Notes under the pieces: model-generated
The model's input: the letters and a program-made list of their open reading frames with translations, nothing else
What the model was told of the DNA's origin: nothing
Databases searched by the model: none
Made by a program: the position numbers and the translations under genes
Assembly (NCBI GenBank): GCA_036426205.1
Contig: CM071573.1
Coordinates: 46,491,789 to 46,555,788, forward strand
Direction: 5' to 3'
DNA: 64,000 bases
DNA from: Ascaphus truei
Lineage: Eukaryota > Chordata > Amphibia > Anura > Ascaphidae
Shown: piece after piece, positions 33,597 through 46,043 of the stretch
Numbering within the stretch: the stretch's first letter is position 1
Layout of the letters: each line of letters opens with the position of its first letter

Positions 33597-36200
33597 TAAT
33601 CGTTGGCCCACAAAGCTTGCAATCTATATTAGGTGAATGATGGTCAGTAGATAGTTTCAACTCCCTGCTCAATGACGGCACAGGGAAAACTTAAAATCTG
33701 CTTTTGTAAGTCACGATAAAACCAAATTAAAATAATCAAAACTTCCATCACAATAGTATTCTAATTAAAATTTAATTTTGCTTCTGCATTAACAGAATTG
33801 CAATTAGTGCTTATAGATGGAATGAACCTTTTGATTTAGACAATTAAAGCACATACACTATTATGGGAAGACTGCACTCTTTCTCTGCCAGAGAGGCCTG
33901 CAATGTGTTGCTTTCTGTTATCTGGGCTGAAGACTTTACCACAAGTTTATAATGTCTGTGGGAATCCATAAGAATTTTGAGCTCTCCTGTCAATGCAATT
34001 TATTAGAGTATGTTTTTCTGCAATAAAGAAAAGGTCACAAAAAGGAGCGGATAGGCGGCATTAAAGGCACGTTATATTAAACTCCTCTAAACAGACACCG
34101 TCTAGACTCTCTCAAGAGCGCCTCCTTCATCAGATAGCTGGTAGATAAACGGTAACAATGTTGAAGCCGACCATTGGGACTAGGAAAGTGAATTAAACTA
34201 GAGATTATTTCTGGTCTGTGGTTAGAGAGGCGACAAAATAACCCGGTGTATGGGCAAATCATTTTGGGATATCGCCCCAAAAGGTGTAAAAATAATCAAG
34301 AGAATTTTGCCCTGAGTGATGGAGAATTTCCCAGGAATACACAATTTGTGGGTGATTTTCTAGGAAAGATTGATAAAGTGAAATGCCTTTGAATGTCAGT
34401 GATTTTATATTTACTGTAGGTACATTTTGATTTACTTTTACAACTATTCTTAAAACACAAACGTTTACCAGCATGTCAGTCAATAATCTCACAGTATGTA
34501 AGGCAAAATGTTTTGCCCTGGTGATTATAATCTATCCTCAAATTCAACTTCTATTTTTGATTGTATGGTACAATCATCAAATCTTGTTTACATCAAGTGC
34601 ATGAAAATTGTGCATTCAATGGTGCAATCCCATCCCACGTCAGCTGTAAACTAAACACATCATATGAAAGAGTAACCAATTATGAGTACTAAACTCAATT
34701 TTTATAGAACATCTCAAAATACAGTATACAGTCATACAGTATAAATAGCATATGCTGTTTAGTAGGCACTGCAGTCGGGAAATTATGTGGCTGCTATTTG
34801 CTCCCCCAGAATCCTTTGCATGTCGTCTTCTCCTCACTTTTAGGTGGCTCCCAAGTGAAGTCAGTGACATCTACAGACTGGAATTTGAGTTCCATCTGCA
34901 TCTATTCTGCCACATTGTTTTATCACAGGCAGCAGGGATTTACAGAACAACTTTCTCCCAGTAAGAAAAGTACAAGAAGAATCAGAAGGCCATGCAAAAA
35001 TCTGGAGGGATGACATTTCCAAATATATCTTTATAGTATAGGGGATTTTACTTTATTTTAAGAGAAGTATAGCAGACGAGAAGAATTTCGTTTTTTAACT
35101 GGAGCAAAACATTTCTGTAACGTTGGCTCACATTTTGAACACTTAATTATAATAATAACAGCCTATTTTTCTCAAACACCTATTGAGAGAACAGCAGCTG
35201 CGACCTCCATAAGTCAAAACAGAAGGGTTACATTTTCCTCATGCATTCTATTCTTGAAGAAGGAAAAGAACTCTCCATGAAGAAACTTTCAGCGTTCCCA
35301 CTAAAATATACCTTCACTACTAGTGTTGAAGCATTTCTTTTTAAGAAGCTTTGATGCCAAAAAGAACTGAAGGATCAGGGGACTTGACATTCATTTAGCC
35401 TGTTCTCCATAGGGCTTTTTTTTAATCAAATTTACTTTAGTTCAAGCTAAAAACAACAAGGTCCTGTTAAGTGTCCCAATGAATGAGCCTGTTTGCTGTG
35501 GAATTGTGATGTTTTGTTGATTGAATGCTGATCTCTAGATGATATGAGTCTGCGGATACCCTTTCACAATCTGAACTCTGAGACACAACAAGCTTTTTTA
35601 CATCTCATGAGGATTGCTGGCACCGGATACAAGAAGATGAGGGGACAAATGAGCAAATCAAGGCAGAGAGGTAATCATATGATGGCCTTTCCAATGTCCT
35701 CCCCAAACCATCAGAAAGGGTTGAATCTGGGTAGGAGGTTTAGAAGGTTAAGGCCTCGCTTATAGTGGGTGCGACCACTATAAACACGGCCTAAGACGTG
35801 GTACACACAGAGGGGCAGAAACAGGGAAGTTGTGTCAGAAATTGTAATCATCTACACCATGACACATTAAGCAGGAAGACAACTGTGAGCAGCACAATAT
35901 ACGAATGCTGCAACTAGCACTGACCACACAGAGAACCCGGATGCTAATACTAGCACACAACGCCCACTGAAAAGTCTCACAGAAAGCACAGTGTGCTACA
36001 AATCTGATCACAAAGAATGCCAAAAGGTTTATGCAACTTAGATAGGGCACACAACTTTGGAGAGTATTTGTAACTGGGGAACTTGGAAAATAGCTCTTAT
36101 ATTTATATAAAAATAGCAGCAGCAATGACTGGTGAATGTTGATATTCTGCATCATTTTTATGTTTAGATGTTTGAAACCTGGAAGGACCAGGTGATAGCC
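33597..36200. other. No gene seen; small TAAGGCC hairpin at 35753-35796
   Basis: AT-rich. A miniature palindrome, TTATAGTGG...CCACTATAA, lies between TAAGGCC and GGCCTAA (about 35753-35796). It looks like a minimal foldback remnant. Minus ORF 35835-36398 (187 codons) is the longest here, has no recognisable domain and runs through a C-run (36208-36224), so I do not call it a gene. Confidence 0.5.
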
Positions 36201-36814
36201 CCCAACCCCCCCCCCCCCCCCCCCAAGTACTTTCCTGCCCTGCCTGTTCAGAGAAGCTTGCACTCTATTTGGATGCATCCTGCTCGTATTCCATTTACCA
36301 CCTTCACTGGCAGGAGGGCCTCTGCAACGCAATGCAAAGTAAGGACGTGGAACCATCTTCTGTGCAGAAAAGAACAAATCAGAAAATATCTTCTGCAACA
36401 GTACTATGTATGCATGTATTGAGAGCTACATTCATTTTAGGATTTAACTTTGTTCCAAGCATAACCCTGTATCTGTTTTCAGTCAGTAATAGAGAGGGGT
36501 ACATGCACACAATAATATGCTGCTTTACTTATCTGCTGGTGCACTGGGTCCAGGGAGGTCCAGACATCCCAGGGTATGTCAGTGAAAAGAAGAGAAGCAG
36601 GCACACGGACTTGCTTCCCTTCTCTTCTCTGTTTTCAATCACTCATTCATAACAATGGGGGAATAATTCATTAATATATTTCTTTTATATTTGGCTTCAT
36701 GCATTTTTGTTCCAATAAATGTTCATTTCAATCTGTCCCTGGAATCCTGCTATCCAACGCTTGGTATCTCTAGGATGGAGAAACAGTAATCAAATAAAAA
36801 GAAACAGCTTAAGG

Positions 36815-37008
36815 CAGGGGTGATCCACTCCAGATCCCTAACCCCCCCCCCCCCACCCCAACAGGTTAGGCTTTCAGGATATCCCCGCTTCAGCACAGCT
36901 GGCTCAATCAGAGACTCAATCTTCGACTGCACCACCTGTGCTTAAGCAGGGATATCCTAAAAACCAGACCTGTTGGGTGTGTGCGGGGACCAGTGTTGAG
37001 CACCCCTG
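36815..37008. mobile_element. hAT MITE, copy 4, with exact 8-bp TSD
   Basis: A 194-bp element with ends CAGGGGTGATCCACTCCAG and CAGTGTTGAGCACCCCTG, flanked by exact GCTTAAGG on both sides (36807-36814 and 37009-37016). A C-run (36842-36855) has expanded inside the left half. Confidence 0.9.
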
Positions 37009-37016
37009 GCTTAAGG

Positions 37017-37379
37017 GATCAAAACTATCTGTCCCAAAGAGAGACTTCTGAGATGGGCAGTTCATATTGATGCTTTAACAGGAGTCCTATTATAAAGGTT
37101 CAATGTTATTGTAACTCGTGTTCATATCTGTTGCACATCTGCCGCATTTATCCAACCCCTTCCCTCCCCCCTTTTTTGTCACCCCTTTTTGTCTGTCTCC
37201 CACCTCACTCTCACTCACTATAATGAGTGTTGCTCATCGTGTGCATCCCATGACTCTACCCATTTATCCAGGGGTTCACAATTTGCTCTGTAATGTACAC
37301 ATGACATTGTTCTTATGGATCAACAGGTCTTTATTCAGCTCACTATTGACATTTGTCTGAGGGGTACTTCTAGTCCTCA
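37017..37379. other. No gene seen; pyrimidine-rich patch
   Basis: C/T-rich from 37150 to 37215, otherwise ordinary. Confidence 0.55.
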
Positions 37380-37990
37380 TTATGCGGAGCCACTTTGCTC
37401 ATTCACATCGCTGATGCTGCGGTTACCATGGCTACCTAGACGCTCAATCCACTTGGATGCGGTCACGTGACAGGACTTTCCCCGACAGCCGCACGCGAAC
37501 GGGATCTACAGCTCCGATATGTAGCAAGCGGTGACGCCGACCACAGCATGGGAACATTGGGGGACTCTCCCCCTCTAAAATCACAAGGACGTGGCTTCCT
37601 ATGCTCGAGCCTACCTGCTGCGGAGCCTGCCCGTTCTGCCACGAGTTGGAGGACACGGTAGATTGAGCTGCGCATGTGCATGCCGGTTTCCTAGGTAACC
37701 AGGACGCTACTAGACACAGACAGCGAGGACGTGACTCAGCAGCCCGCCTGCACTCAGCTGATTTACATTTGCCCCAATTAGTGGACTCAACTGGATTTTC
37801 GTGCGGTTTTTAATTTCATTGATTGGTGGGGGTGTCTGGCACTTGGGTAAGGGTATTTAAGGGTTCTTACTGTCTTAGGCCCTATGCACACCAACCCTGA
37901 GAAAGATCCCATTGTGAGGATCGAAATGTTGGACCTGTGTTATTTATTTCTAAATACACTTTTGTGCTTTACTTCTGAGTGCTGTCGTCA
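37380..37990 (+). repeat. GC-rich repeat-like block ending in a GATCC/GGATC hairpin and CGAAATG
   Basis: GGTTACCATGGCTACCTAGACGC near the left is roughly mirrored by GGTTTCCTAGGTAACCAGGACGC (37683-37705). The right part reads CCTGAGAAAGATCCCATTG followed by GGATCGAAATGTTGG (37897-37934), a 5-bp stem plus CGAAATG. This is the same motif plan as at 15.4 and 61.7 kb. The family is unknown. Confidence 0.45.
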
Positions 37991-39779
37991 TTTTTGCCAT
38001 CATTGCTGGTGGTAAAGAATACCCTATCTGTTTTATGGACCTAGCACCAAACCTTTACACGTGGATACTAGAGTGCCAGTGAACACACACACACCTTAGT
38101 TACAATATTAATATGTACCACACAGCGATAGTGCATTTGTGACTCCTTGTTATGCTGAAATCACAAGTAAATGTCAAGAATAAATATGGTCTTTACATAA
38201 AAATATATGTTTGTTTTTGTTTTTTTAAATAACTGCCATTCTTTTTTCTTCCTATGTCTACCTGCAGTGCTGGCCCAGTGTATTTTATCTTTCACAGTCT
38301 CACCCTGTTAAACAGAAACATTCCTGATTAATAGAAAGGAGCAGTCCCCCATATACACACACACACACGCAGCATTACATCCAGGGACAGACGCAGAATT
38401 ACTGGAGTAAGAGGTTTCTAGGTTTGGCTATATTAGAATCAACAATATGTAAAAGTGCTTTCGTCTGGGCCAATGTAGCGCCCAGGACTGTGTGCTGCTC
38501 GCCTACAGAATACTTTCTAAACTTTTTATTACCAAGCAAGGCAGCTGCAATTCCAAGAATTGATTTAAAATATTTGTTCGGTCTCACTCCCGCTCCCGTG
38601 TTCTACTTTGCAGACAATTTGATTTCAAGGTAAAACTAATCTTGAAATGATGAAATCAACAGCGAGTTCCCCCTATTTCTTCTGTATCACATAAGCACAG
38701 TTACTTCATTTGTTATTAGATATAGGAAATGAGTTCTGCCTGTGACCTTGCAGGCATGTTTTGGTTCAGTTTGCATAACTTTCCCACAGCCTGTGTGTGA
38801 ATTTCTAAAGGTTGCAATACTCTGCTCTCTGCACCGGAGTTTGTGAAAGTCCTTCTGGGCACATTTTGTGCTATGCATTTATTAATAATCTGGTTTCATA
38901 CCTTATTCCTTACTGGGAATAGGCCCCACAGGCTGTTAATGGCATTCAAGTGATTTGGAATCCATGTTCTCTGCTAGAATCCATTTTGGATTTCTAAATG
39001 GGATCTATGTAATCCAGTATCCATTTTGATTCCCCAGACTCCATTCAGACTGAACTGAGAAAAACACATTTTAGGGATATAATTGATTTGTAGGAAAGTT
39101 AGAACGTTTTGGGTACAACGTGGATTCTGTCCAAGGCAAGAGTATAGGCTTTGTGTCCAGACTTTTACAAGGATTGTGCAATTGTATTATTGTTTCATGC
39201 CAACAAGCCATGCATAGGTTAAATTAGTAGCTAGGATTTACGTTATCAATCTGTTTTTGGACTAGAACGTAAAGAATAAATAAACAATGCCATCGAGCAA
39301 TGAAGAATGCTCCGTTCTCCATCCATAGTGTGTTTTAGTTTGGCCTGTAGGTGAAGCTTATTCTTATTTTCCCTTCCGATAAATAATGAAACTGTCAAGA
39401 CATTTGTTTTCGGATATTTCATTTCATATTGGATAAGAAGAAACCCACGATTACAAATATGAACAAATAAAATGAACTTTCTCCTTTCTCATCGTTGATC
39501 AATCTTTCATATTATTTTCACAGGCTCATAAAGAATACGTACTTTCATGTAATGAAGAGAACAAAGTGGTAAAAAAAGTAATTTTTTTTTAAGTGGGAGA
39601 TGTAGTCATCATCTCAGTACCAGCTCCTTTTGACCATGGGCTAATGACTTAGCACTATATACAGTACCTGTAAGAATAAATTATAAATTGTTATCAAGTG
39701 CTAAATTAATAAAGTACAATTAGTGCCCTCTGTGCTTAGGAAGGGAATGGGTTTTGCAGATCTCTCAAGCCTGGAATAT
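37991..39779. other. No gene seen; short (CA)n
   Basis: Short CA runs at 38086-38095 and 38354-38369. The remainder is AT-rich, with an ORF pair at 38399-38633 lacking recognisable domains. Confidence 0.6.
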
Positions 39780-39780
39780 T

Positions 39781-39846
39781 AGCAGTACTAGCAATACTAG
39801 CAATACTAGCAATACTAGCAATACTAGCAATACTAGCAATACTAGC
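39781..39846. repeat. 9-bp tandem repeat (AGCAATACT)n
   Basis: Seven units of AGCAATACT, the first AGCAGTACT. The Ser-Asn-Thr ORF across it is an artefact. Confidence 0.95.
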
Positions 39847-39930
39847 ACTTTCATCTTGAAAAGCAGTACTTCAGGTTTATGCCACCAAAATAACGAAATA
39901 TTCAGTGAAGGATTTGCATTCTCGTGTATT

Positions 39931-39990
39931 ACTGCTGTGAAGCGCTATGTACATTAATAGTGCTATAGACATACATACACTCCTAAAGCT
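39931..39990 (+). mobile_element. L2-clade LINE 3' tail fragment
   Basis: GTATTACTGCTGTGAAGCGC, then TATGTACATTAAT and GCTATA, matches the extreme 3' end of the L2 element at 54938-55004. It then runs into ACATACATACA. Only about 60 bp survive, so this is a heavily 5'-truncated insertion. Confidence 0.75.
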
Positions 39991-40025
39991 GGAAACATTT
40001 CACAACCGGTAAAATATTTTCTCAG

Positions 40026-40345
40026 TAATGGAAATGTAAATAATTAGGACGGTGCTGATAAATGAACTGGTGCATTTCCTAGTACAGTACCTGTCCTTCA
40101 AAACCGCTGAACTGACGGAGCTGGTGCAACAAGAACGGAGCAAGGCCCTGCTGGACCCTGGGAAGGGAGCTGGCCAGAGTGCTGAATCTTTCATCATTCC
40201 CAACAATGGCAAAACCTCAAAAATTACTTTAATTTTTTCCAGACAGGGAACGGAGTCAGCAGCTCTCAACCATGTCATATTAACATTACGAAACTTAATG
40301 AAACCAAAGCATTTCCAATAAAGTGTCCCGTATTTAACTGATAAG
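40026..40345 (+). other. GC-richer segment with exon-like frame
   Basis: An open frame (40040-40320) reads as amphipathic, helix-like residues (LVHFLVQYL, TAELTELVQQERSKALLD). The minus strand is also open. An acceptor-like TTTAATTTTTTCCAG lies at 40227-40241 inside it, which argues against one continuous exon. I do not recognise the protein. It abuts an LTR-like repeat and could be a gag-like remnant or a host exon. Confidence 0.2.
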
Positions 40346-40439
40346 AAAACATATGCGCGCAGTGAGGGTCATCAGCATCACATGGAAGGAAACATCTAAA
40401 TGTAGCCAGGTCCCCTCTGGCTCCCCAGACATTCAGTTC

Positions 40440-41720
40440 TCTCTCTCTTACCTGCGACAGCGTGAGGGCAGTTGCAGGGGTGATCGCGTCACCGGGGGCT
40501 CCAGGCGACATCAGCTACAGGGCGCCGCCATCTTGTGTGCGTTTGCGCATACGCGGAAGTTCGCGCGCGTGCAATATAGCCTCAGATGCGATATGGCAGC
40601 CATTACAGGGAGTGAGAAGAGACGCTCCATAGTCAGGGACATCCCCCAGTTCACACATGCGCAGTTAGCAGCGGCGGTGGCCATTACACAGCGCGCACGA
40701 AGCGCCAATGTTAAAGAGAGCCACCGAGGACTACAATTCCCAGCAGCCTCTGGGGACTGCACTTTCACCCTGGTCACAGGCAGCCAGACAGCCAATAAGG
40801 CTGACAGATTCTCATGCTGCAAAGTTGCAACAATGTTGTATGAAGACAGGGATTGTCAGTTAGGAGCTGGGACACAGAGAGGGGAGGGTGTGTTTGTGCA
40901 GGGAGGAAAGTAGCCTCCTGCACTAGGCCAGAAGTCTCCCCTTAGCCCCAGCTAGGCCCTACTCACCTCAGCTTGTGGTTACTATAGGGACTCCCATTAG
41001 ACTAGGGAAAGGGTCCTGTAGAACCTAGACAAGTGAGGGTCCAGCCAGGAACCGTGACTATCCTGGAAATTGCTGTGATGGTATAACATCCTCTGCATTA
41101 GCAGAGATAAGAGACCTTATAAAGGTGGATCACTCCATGCGGGAGCCACCCACCGTTGAGGCGGAGGCCTCTTGGATCATCTCCTGGAGCAAGGATTCCA
41201 AGCAAAGGTCATCTGTGCACCCGGTAGCAGGAGCACCGGGCAGGTATTATCCAAGTCACCAAGTGCACCACCTATACACTTCATCTTAGTGGGCAGCGCT
41301 GTTCCACATGTGGGTGGGGTTGGGGGACTCTTGGGACTTTGGGTACAAGGACTTTGGGGATACTGTGTAAGGAGGTTATAGCCCAGTTAGGGGCAAGGTT
41401 ATAGCTGCCAGCTAGTGGCAGAGGGTGGCATATATATCGTTGTGCATACTGATGATGTTGCACTGTGAAAGTATGATACTCTGTATTGTGTTGCTATACA
41501 ATATGATGTGATGTTATTGTGTTATTTGCTCGTTCAGTAAACCTTTTAGCCATAACCCTGGTGTATGTGGTTTCTGGGTGGGTTCCTATGCTAGGCCCAT
41601 TCTACATTCCTATAGAATCCTACATAGGTGGAGGCGCTGACCGACGAGAGCGTTCCAGAGATTCACCCCAGGCTCTCACTAGCGGAGGCTCAGGCCTCCT
41701 GTGAGCCTGACAGGTATAAC
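40440..41720 (+). mobile_element. LTR-retroelement-like repeat, copy A
   Basis: A CpG-rich left part shares long blocks with 50386-51390: GGGGGCTCC(A/C)GGCG, CATCAG(C/A)TACAGGGCGCCG, GACTACAATTCCC, AAGTAGCCTC...AGGCCAGAA, GGCAGCGCTG and an AGTAAA signal followed by a GT-rich end. This promoter-to-polyadenylation order suggests an LTR or LTR-derived unit about 1.0-1.3 kb long. Promoter-like motifs are GCCGCCATCTTG (YY1-like, 40524-40535), TTTGCGCATACGC (NRF1-like, near 40542) and ACTACAATTCCCAGCA (ZNF143/SBS-like, 40730-40745). AGTAAA is at 41536-41541. Termini and target duplication were not resolved. The 186-codon ORF across it is unsupported. Confidence 0.5.
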
Positions 41721-41947
41721 GCACCACACCAGGTAGCATTAGGTTCTCCACACACACACACACACTATATGCGATTGGGTGGGGGGAGGGGGGAATACCC
41801 GTTACATAAAAATGTTATCAAATTAAAATGAACGTTGCTACTTGGGTCACACATTACTCTGTAAAGAACCTACGCCCTGTATGTAACAAACTTACCTAAG
41901 CAACTGTGCTTACGCTTATGTTAAAAAAAATTGTATTTGTTTTTCAG
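41721..41947. other. Spacer with short (CA)n
   Basis: A (CA)n run lies at 41750-41767. It ends in the pyrimidine-rich TTGTATTTGTTTTTCAG that precedes the candidate exon. Confidence 0.5.
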
Positions 41948-42223
41948 GAAGATGCTAAAATTAATCAATCAAGTATCCTCTTCCATTTTGGTTTTCTTCC
42001 TAATCACTGTCAGATGCTGGAAACAAAAGAGAACAATTTCCTTGTGGAAGGGAGAACAAGTCTTACTCTATATAGGCTAATGGGATCTGGCATAAAATCT
42101 CGGACACAACTTTGTCGAGGCGCTATATTATTGGATGCTATATTTTTGGATGTTAATGTGGGGTACCAATTCAAGGGATTAGCACAATCCATTAGTTACC
42201 GTTTCTGTACAGGTGCAACAAAG
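41948..42223 (+). other. Candidate exon (92 codons, both splice sites good)
   Basis: A T-rich tract ending TTTTTCAG is followed by an open frame of exactly 276 nt (GAAGATGCTAAAATT...) that ends ACAAAG|GTAACT, a good donor. The frame has no stop, so an internal phase 0-0 exon is possible. I do not recognise the encoded protein, which includes NHCQMLETKENNF and LTLYRLMGSGIKSR. Flanking sequence is AT-rich and no neighbouring exon was found within several kb. It may be chance. Confidence 0.25.
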
Positions 42224-43027
42224 GTAACTTTATTTGCTATGTTTGCAAAGAGCTAAAGTCTACATTTATATTATTCTGTGAAGTCACAGTACAATTACAT
42301 TTTATGTTTTTATTTTATATGCAATAACATGAGCTTTTTTGCCTATTGAACATAAAGTTTGTTTTGTGTGGAAAGTAATTGAATGACTCTGTGTACAGTC
42401 ACGTAGCCCATCACTGGCGATACATTGCTGCTCCCTTTGGCAGTGAAAGACTTAAGATAATAACCTGTGGGTAAGGTGCTTTATTTCTAATCAAATATCA
42501 TGTGGCAATGCACTGGATGCACAGATTAAAATGACTTGAAATGCAAAGTACTAGTAATAACTGCTGCATATGCTGTTCAAAGCCAAACTGGATATCAGTA
42601 AAATTACATCCAAAAGTGGGTAATATGCTCAGAAAGGTTAAGTAATTAAATGTACGTACACAAATGTAAGAAGATTGGGAATAGTACAAAGGGCCTTGGA
42701 AACATAATACTGCTAATCACATTTGAAAATAGTTGGAATTTCAGAAACTCAGAAAGATTCAAACACTAGCTGAGTAATATATCAAATTATATTACATTTC
42801 TGGCAGACAAGGAAAGTATAAAATAAGGCAAAATGTCTGCTTTCTGTCAGAAAGACCTTAAAGCCAAAACTGAGACAGTCTGTGAATATAAAGCAGCAAA
42901 GCAAAAGAGAAAATTCAACCTGAAATTAGAATAGGGAAAAAGAGCAAAGGGGTGTGCAGGATAATACTTAATCTTAACACAAATGAGGAACAAATTCTGT
43001 GGAAGAGGCTGCCAGAGTGTAAATGTA

Positions 43028-43030
<3 letters not shown>
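42224..43030. other. No gene seen
   Basis: AT-rich with no repeat ends. Confidence 0.6.

Positions 43031-43099
<69 letters not shown>
43031..43099. repeat. (CA)n microsatellite, about 34 uninterrupted units
   Basis: A perfect CA tract. Valine/cysteine and threonine/histidine ORFs through it are artefacts. Confidence 0.98.
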
Positions 43100-43101
<2 letters not shown>

Positions 43102-43185
43102 TATCAAATGTATAATATATGTATAATAAATAATATAACAAATGTATAATATAATTATAAATATATATCATAAATATAGAATATA

Positions 43186-43450
43186 AATATACCAAATGTT
43201 TTACCAGACAGCAACACATTGAGAGTTTCCTCTCATTTTCATGCATGTCCTGAGCACAACGTTATGATGACAGAGACATGCTTACATTAAAGTAACAGTG
43301 TTATACATTATGTATAAAGACATTGCATGAACGGATCACGATGATATGTTATAGGCGTATGTAACAGTTGCAGACTAGATTAAAATGTGAGACAGCTTTA
43401 GTTTTGAAAGAACATAACCTGTTGCCGGCTTTGAGACTTATAATAATAAA
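43186..43450. repeat. Dispersed repeat, second copy (matches 5066-5540)
   Basis: CAAATGTTTTACCAG, ACATTGAGAGTTTCCTCTC, ATGTCCTGAGCAC and TTATACATTATGTATA appear in the same order as in the 5-kb copy, here without the hAT insertion. It extends further right through GTATGTAACAGTTGCAGAC and GTGAGACAGC. Confidence 0.65.
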
Positions 43451-45899
43451 TTAGAATTAGAATTGATTCTGGCTAATAGAAAACAAGTATCCATCTCCCT
43501 GCCACCGCAGTCCCCTGCATTAATGTCTCCTCCTCCTCTGCGAGACGATTAGTTTCAAAATAAGAGGAAAACAACATTTAAAAGGACGTATTATAGAGTA
43601 ACACAATCGTCAGGAAAATATCTCAAATCAGTCTGTGCGCCGTCTCTGTTAGGTCTTTACTTGAGACCCCAGCATTTTTTATTGCCCTTATTTCTGATTG
43701 CAGAGATTAAAAGAAAATTCAGAGAGCCCTTTACTATGTTATAGTGCATCTGTAAACTCAATACAAATACTTTAATGTAAGTCTTTGTTGTGGGACTGCT
43801 GCGTTAATTATGAAGAAATACACTGGTGGCACATTGGAAAAGGGCAGACTATTACGCCAGCTTTTCTCAGTGCCAACAGCGGGATTTAGCACCTTATTCT
43901 ATATAGTACGGCCAGGCAGCCGTTGGGACATTTTCAGCCAAAAATGATGGGATTGTCACTGAAAAAGAACCCGAATAGCTGCTTCAGCGTTTATAGAATA
44001 TATAGTGATAACTTGTAATAGAGGGTGAATAGCTACAGAAACACATACATAAAGGACGGATATGTCCATCCCATTTGCTTTACTGGGATATACAACTTCT
44101 GATAGGAGACTGTTCCTCTGCCCTTTCAGGGACAAACGAGTACAAATGTTCGTTTTACACGAGGGCCTCAACAAAAAAAAAAAGAGCCAGCAAGATACTA
44201 GATTTCATAAGGGAACCAGCAGCAGAAAGACCTGACTGAGAATACCACATTTTCTTATGTGACCATATTGCACAGTACTGCATAAAATTCTACATATAAG
44301 CTACAGTATTTGCTCCAAATTCTCAAATGAGTGACATTTTATTTATTGAAAACATACAAGCAGATATCTATTAGTGCATTATCAAAGAATAAAAGGAGTA
44401 ATCTATGTAGGCAGTATTGAACCCAAGACAGCAATGCATTTCTATGTGATCCATCCAACAGGGAAACGTGTACAGTACATATTGTGTGCACCTTTTAGCT
44501 TTATGTAATAAGCAGAGTAATATATCACTATATGCACAACCAACATAAAACGTGGAGGAAAATGGTGGCAAAAAAAATGAAATAGACATTTCATCATTGT
44601 ACATGCAACAAGGTTACTTATTTACAATTATTTGATGCACCGATATTAAGAGATGCACATTGCAACTTAGTTTTTAGTGTCATTTTAAAGCCAATATAAA
44701 ATACCTGGTAGCTTGCTGGATATATCCCATGATGTCCTATTACTCTTGTTGATGCCAAAAGGGGCTGATTATTTAAATTATAGTAATCCTATATCTGTGC
44801 AATCTGAGCTACATACAATGCAGTTATTGTATTCTCTAAACCCATCACCTGTACATGTTTTATCCCAATACAGGTTATCTACTCGAGTACATTTTGGGAA
44901 GTGATTACTGGTCAGCCAGAAGCAGTGAGGGGATTAAACTGGATACACGGGATGAGGAAATCCTATACTCTGCCATCAAGTGAAGGGTCAGGGAAGCAAA
45001 CTGGCATCCCAGTGAGCACACTGGGTTACCAGCCCCCTCCCCCCTGCCCTCCCTCTCGCCCACATGGAACAATACCCAGAGGTAGGGTGAGAAGGCGCTC
45101 CGCCTGACAGAACTCAATGCAGGTGGTTGAGTAGGTAAGCACTGTGCTAATTGCACACTGTAACTCTCACCCTTATCATTGTGTGCAGTCTTTTATGTCC
45201 AGTAAATAAACAACACTTAGAACAATCGACAAGCCCAAGGTGCATTCATCATCTAGCCCAGGTAAATCATTATATTACAGGGTGTACCATTTGTTACTGA
45301 GGTTTTCTAATTCACTGAGCAATCTTATTCCATTACTGACTGCGTGTGTAAGAAGGCTCCCTTCTCACATTACATCTGCTGAGATAGAAACGACTGGAAA
45401 TCAATGCACAGTAAATGAAGTATTTTACACGTTTTATGCTCCATCAAGTGAGCTCCAACAATGCCTCCAGTATACTGGATGCAAACACAAGGAGTTATAT
45501 GTATCAAGATTGCTGATTGGATTTAGAATAACATTGAGTCCTTTTAAACGTGTGTCTCAATGTCAATACTGTAAATCAAGGTGCCTTACACGAAGAGAGG
45601 TTGATGCATAAGTTATTTAACACCTTTGTTGCCAGAGGTGTCAGCAAGATTCCATAGAACAAGAAATATGTAATGTGTTTAAATATTAGCGTTAGTGTTC
45701 TTTACTTGCTCCAATTCACCAAACAACCGATGTAAAAATATGTAGATCACAAGCCAGTATCACCCACATGGGCATTATGGAATACAATACATTTGGAGTT
45801 TTGAGCCCGTCCCATTTGTGAACTTTAGATACATCAAACCAATTTGAATATCTGCACTTGGCTGGAAGAATTCTGCTTATTGGAGACAAGAGAGACGAG
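43451..45899. other. No gene seen
   Basis: About 2.4 kb, AT-rich. The 123-codon ORF at 45240-45611 and the C-rich patch at 45032-45060 show no recognisable domain or repeat ends. Confidence 0.55.
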
Positions 45900-46043
45900 C
45901 ACCAAGACTGGAACTCCGACACCAAGACTGGAACTCCGACACCAAGACTGGAACTCCGGCACCAAGACTGGAACTACGGCACCAAGACTGGAACTACGGC
46001 ACCAAGACTGGAACTACGGCACCAAGACTGGAACTACGGCACC
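45900..46043. repeat. 20-bp minisatellite, 7 units
   Basis: Seven near-perfect units of CACCAAGACTGGAACTCCGA. The first three carry CTCCG and the last four CTACGG, so the variants are blocked rather than mixed, which suggests stepwise duplication. The repetitive Thr-Pro-Arg-Leu-Glu ORFs here are artefacts. Confidence 0.97.

Noticed and set aside
35835..36398. 187-codon minus-strand ORF
   Set aside because: Passes through a 17-base C run and ends in low-complexity aromatic residues. No recognisable domain.
40353..40913. 186-codon ORF in LTR-like copy A
   Set aside because: Not preserved in homologous copy B, so not a conserved protein.
42847..43246. Cys-Val and Thr-His ORFs
   Set aside because: Direct read-through of the (CA)n tract.
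45900..46043. CRISPR-like regular repeats
   Set aside because: Units are contiguous with no unique spacers, so this is a minisatellite in a eukaryotic context. The same applies to 47650-48845.
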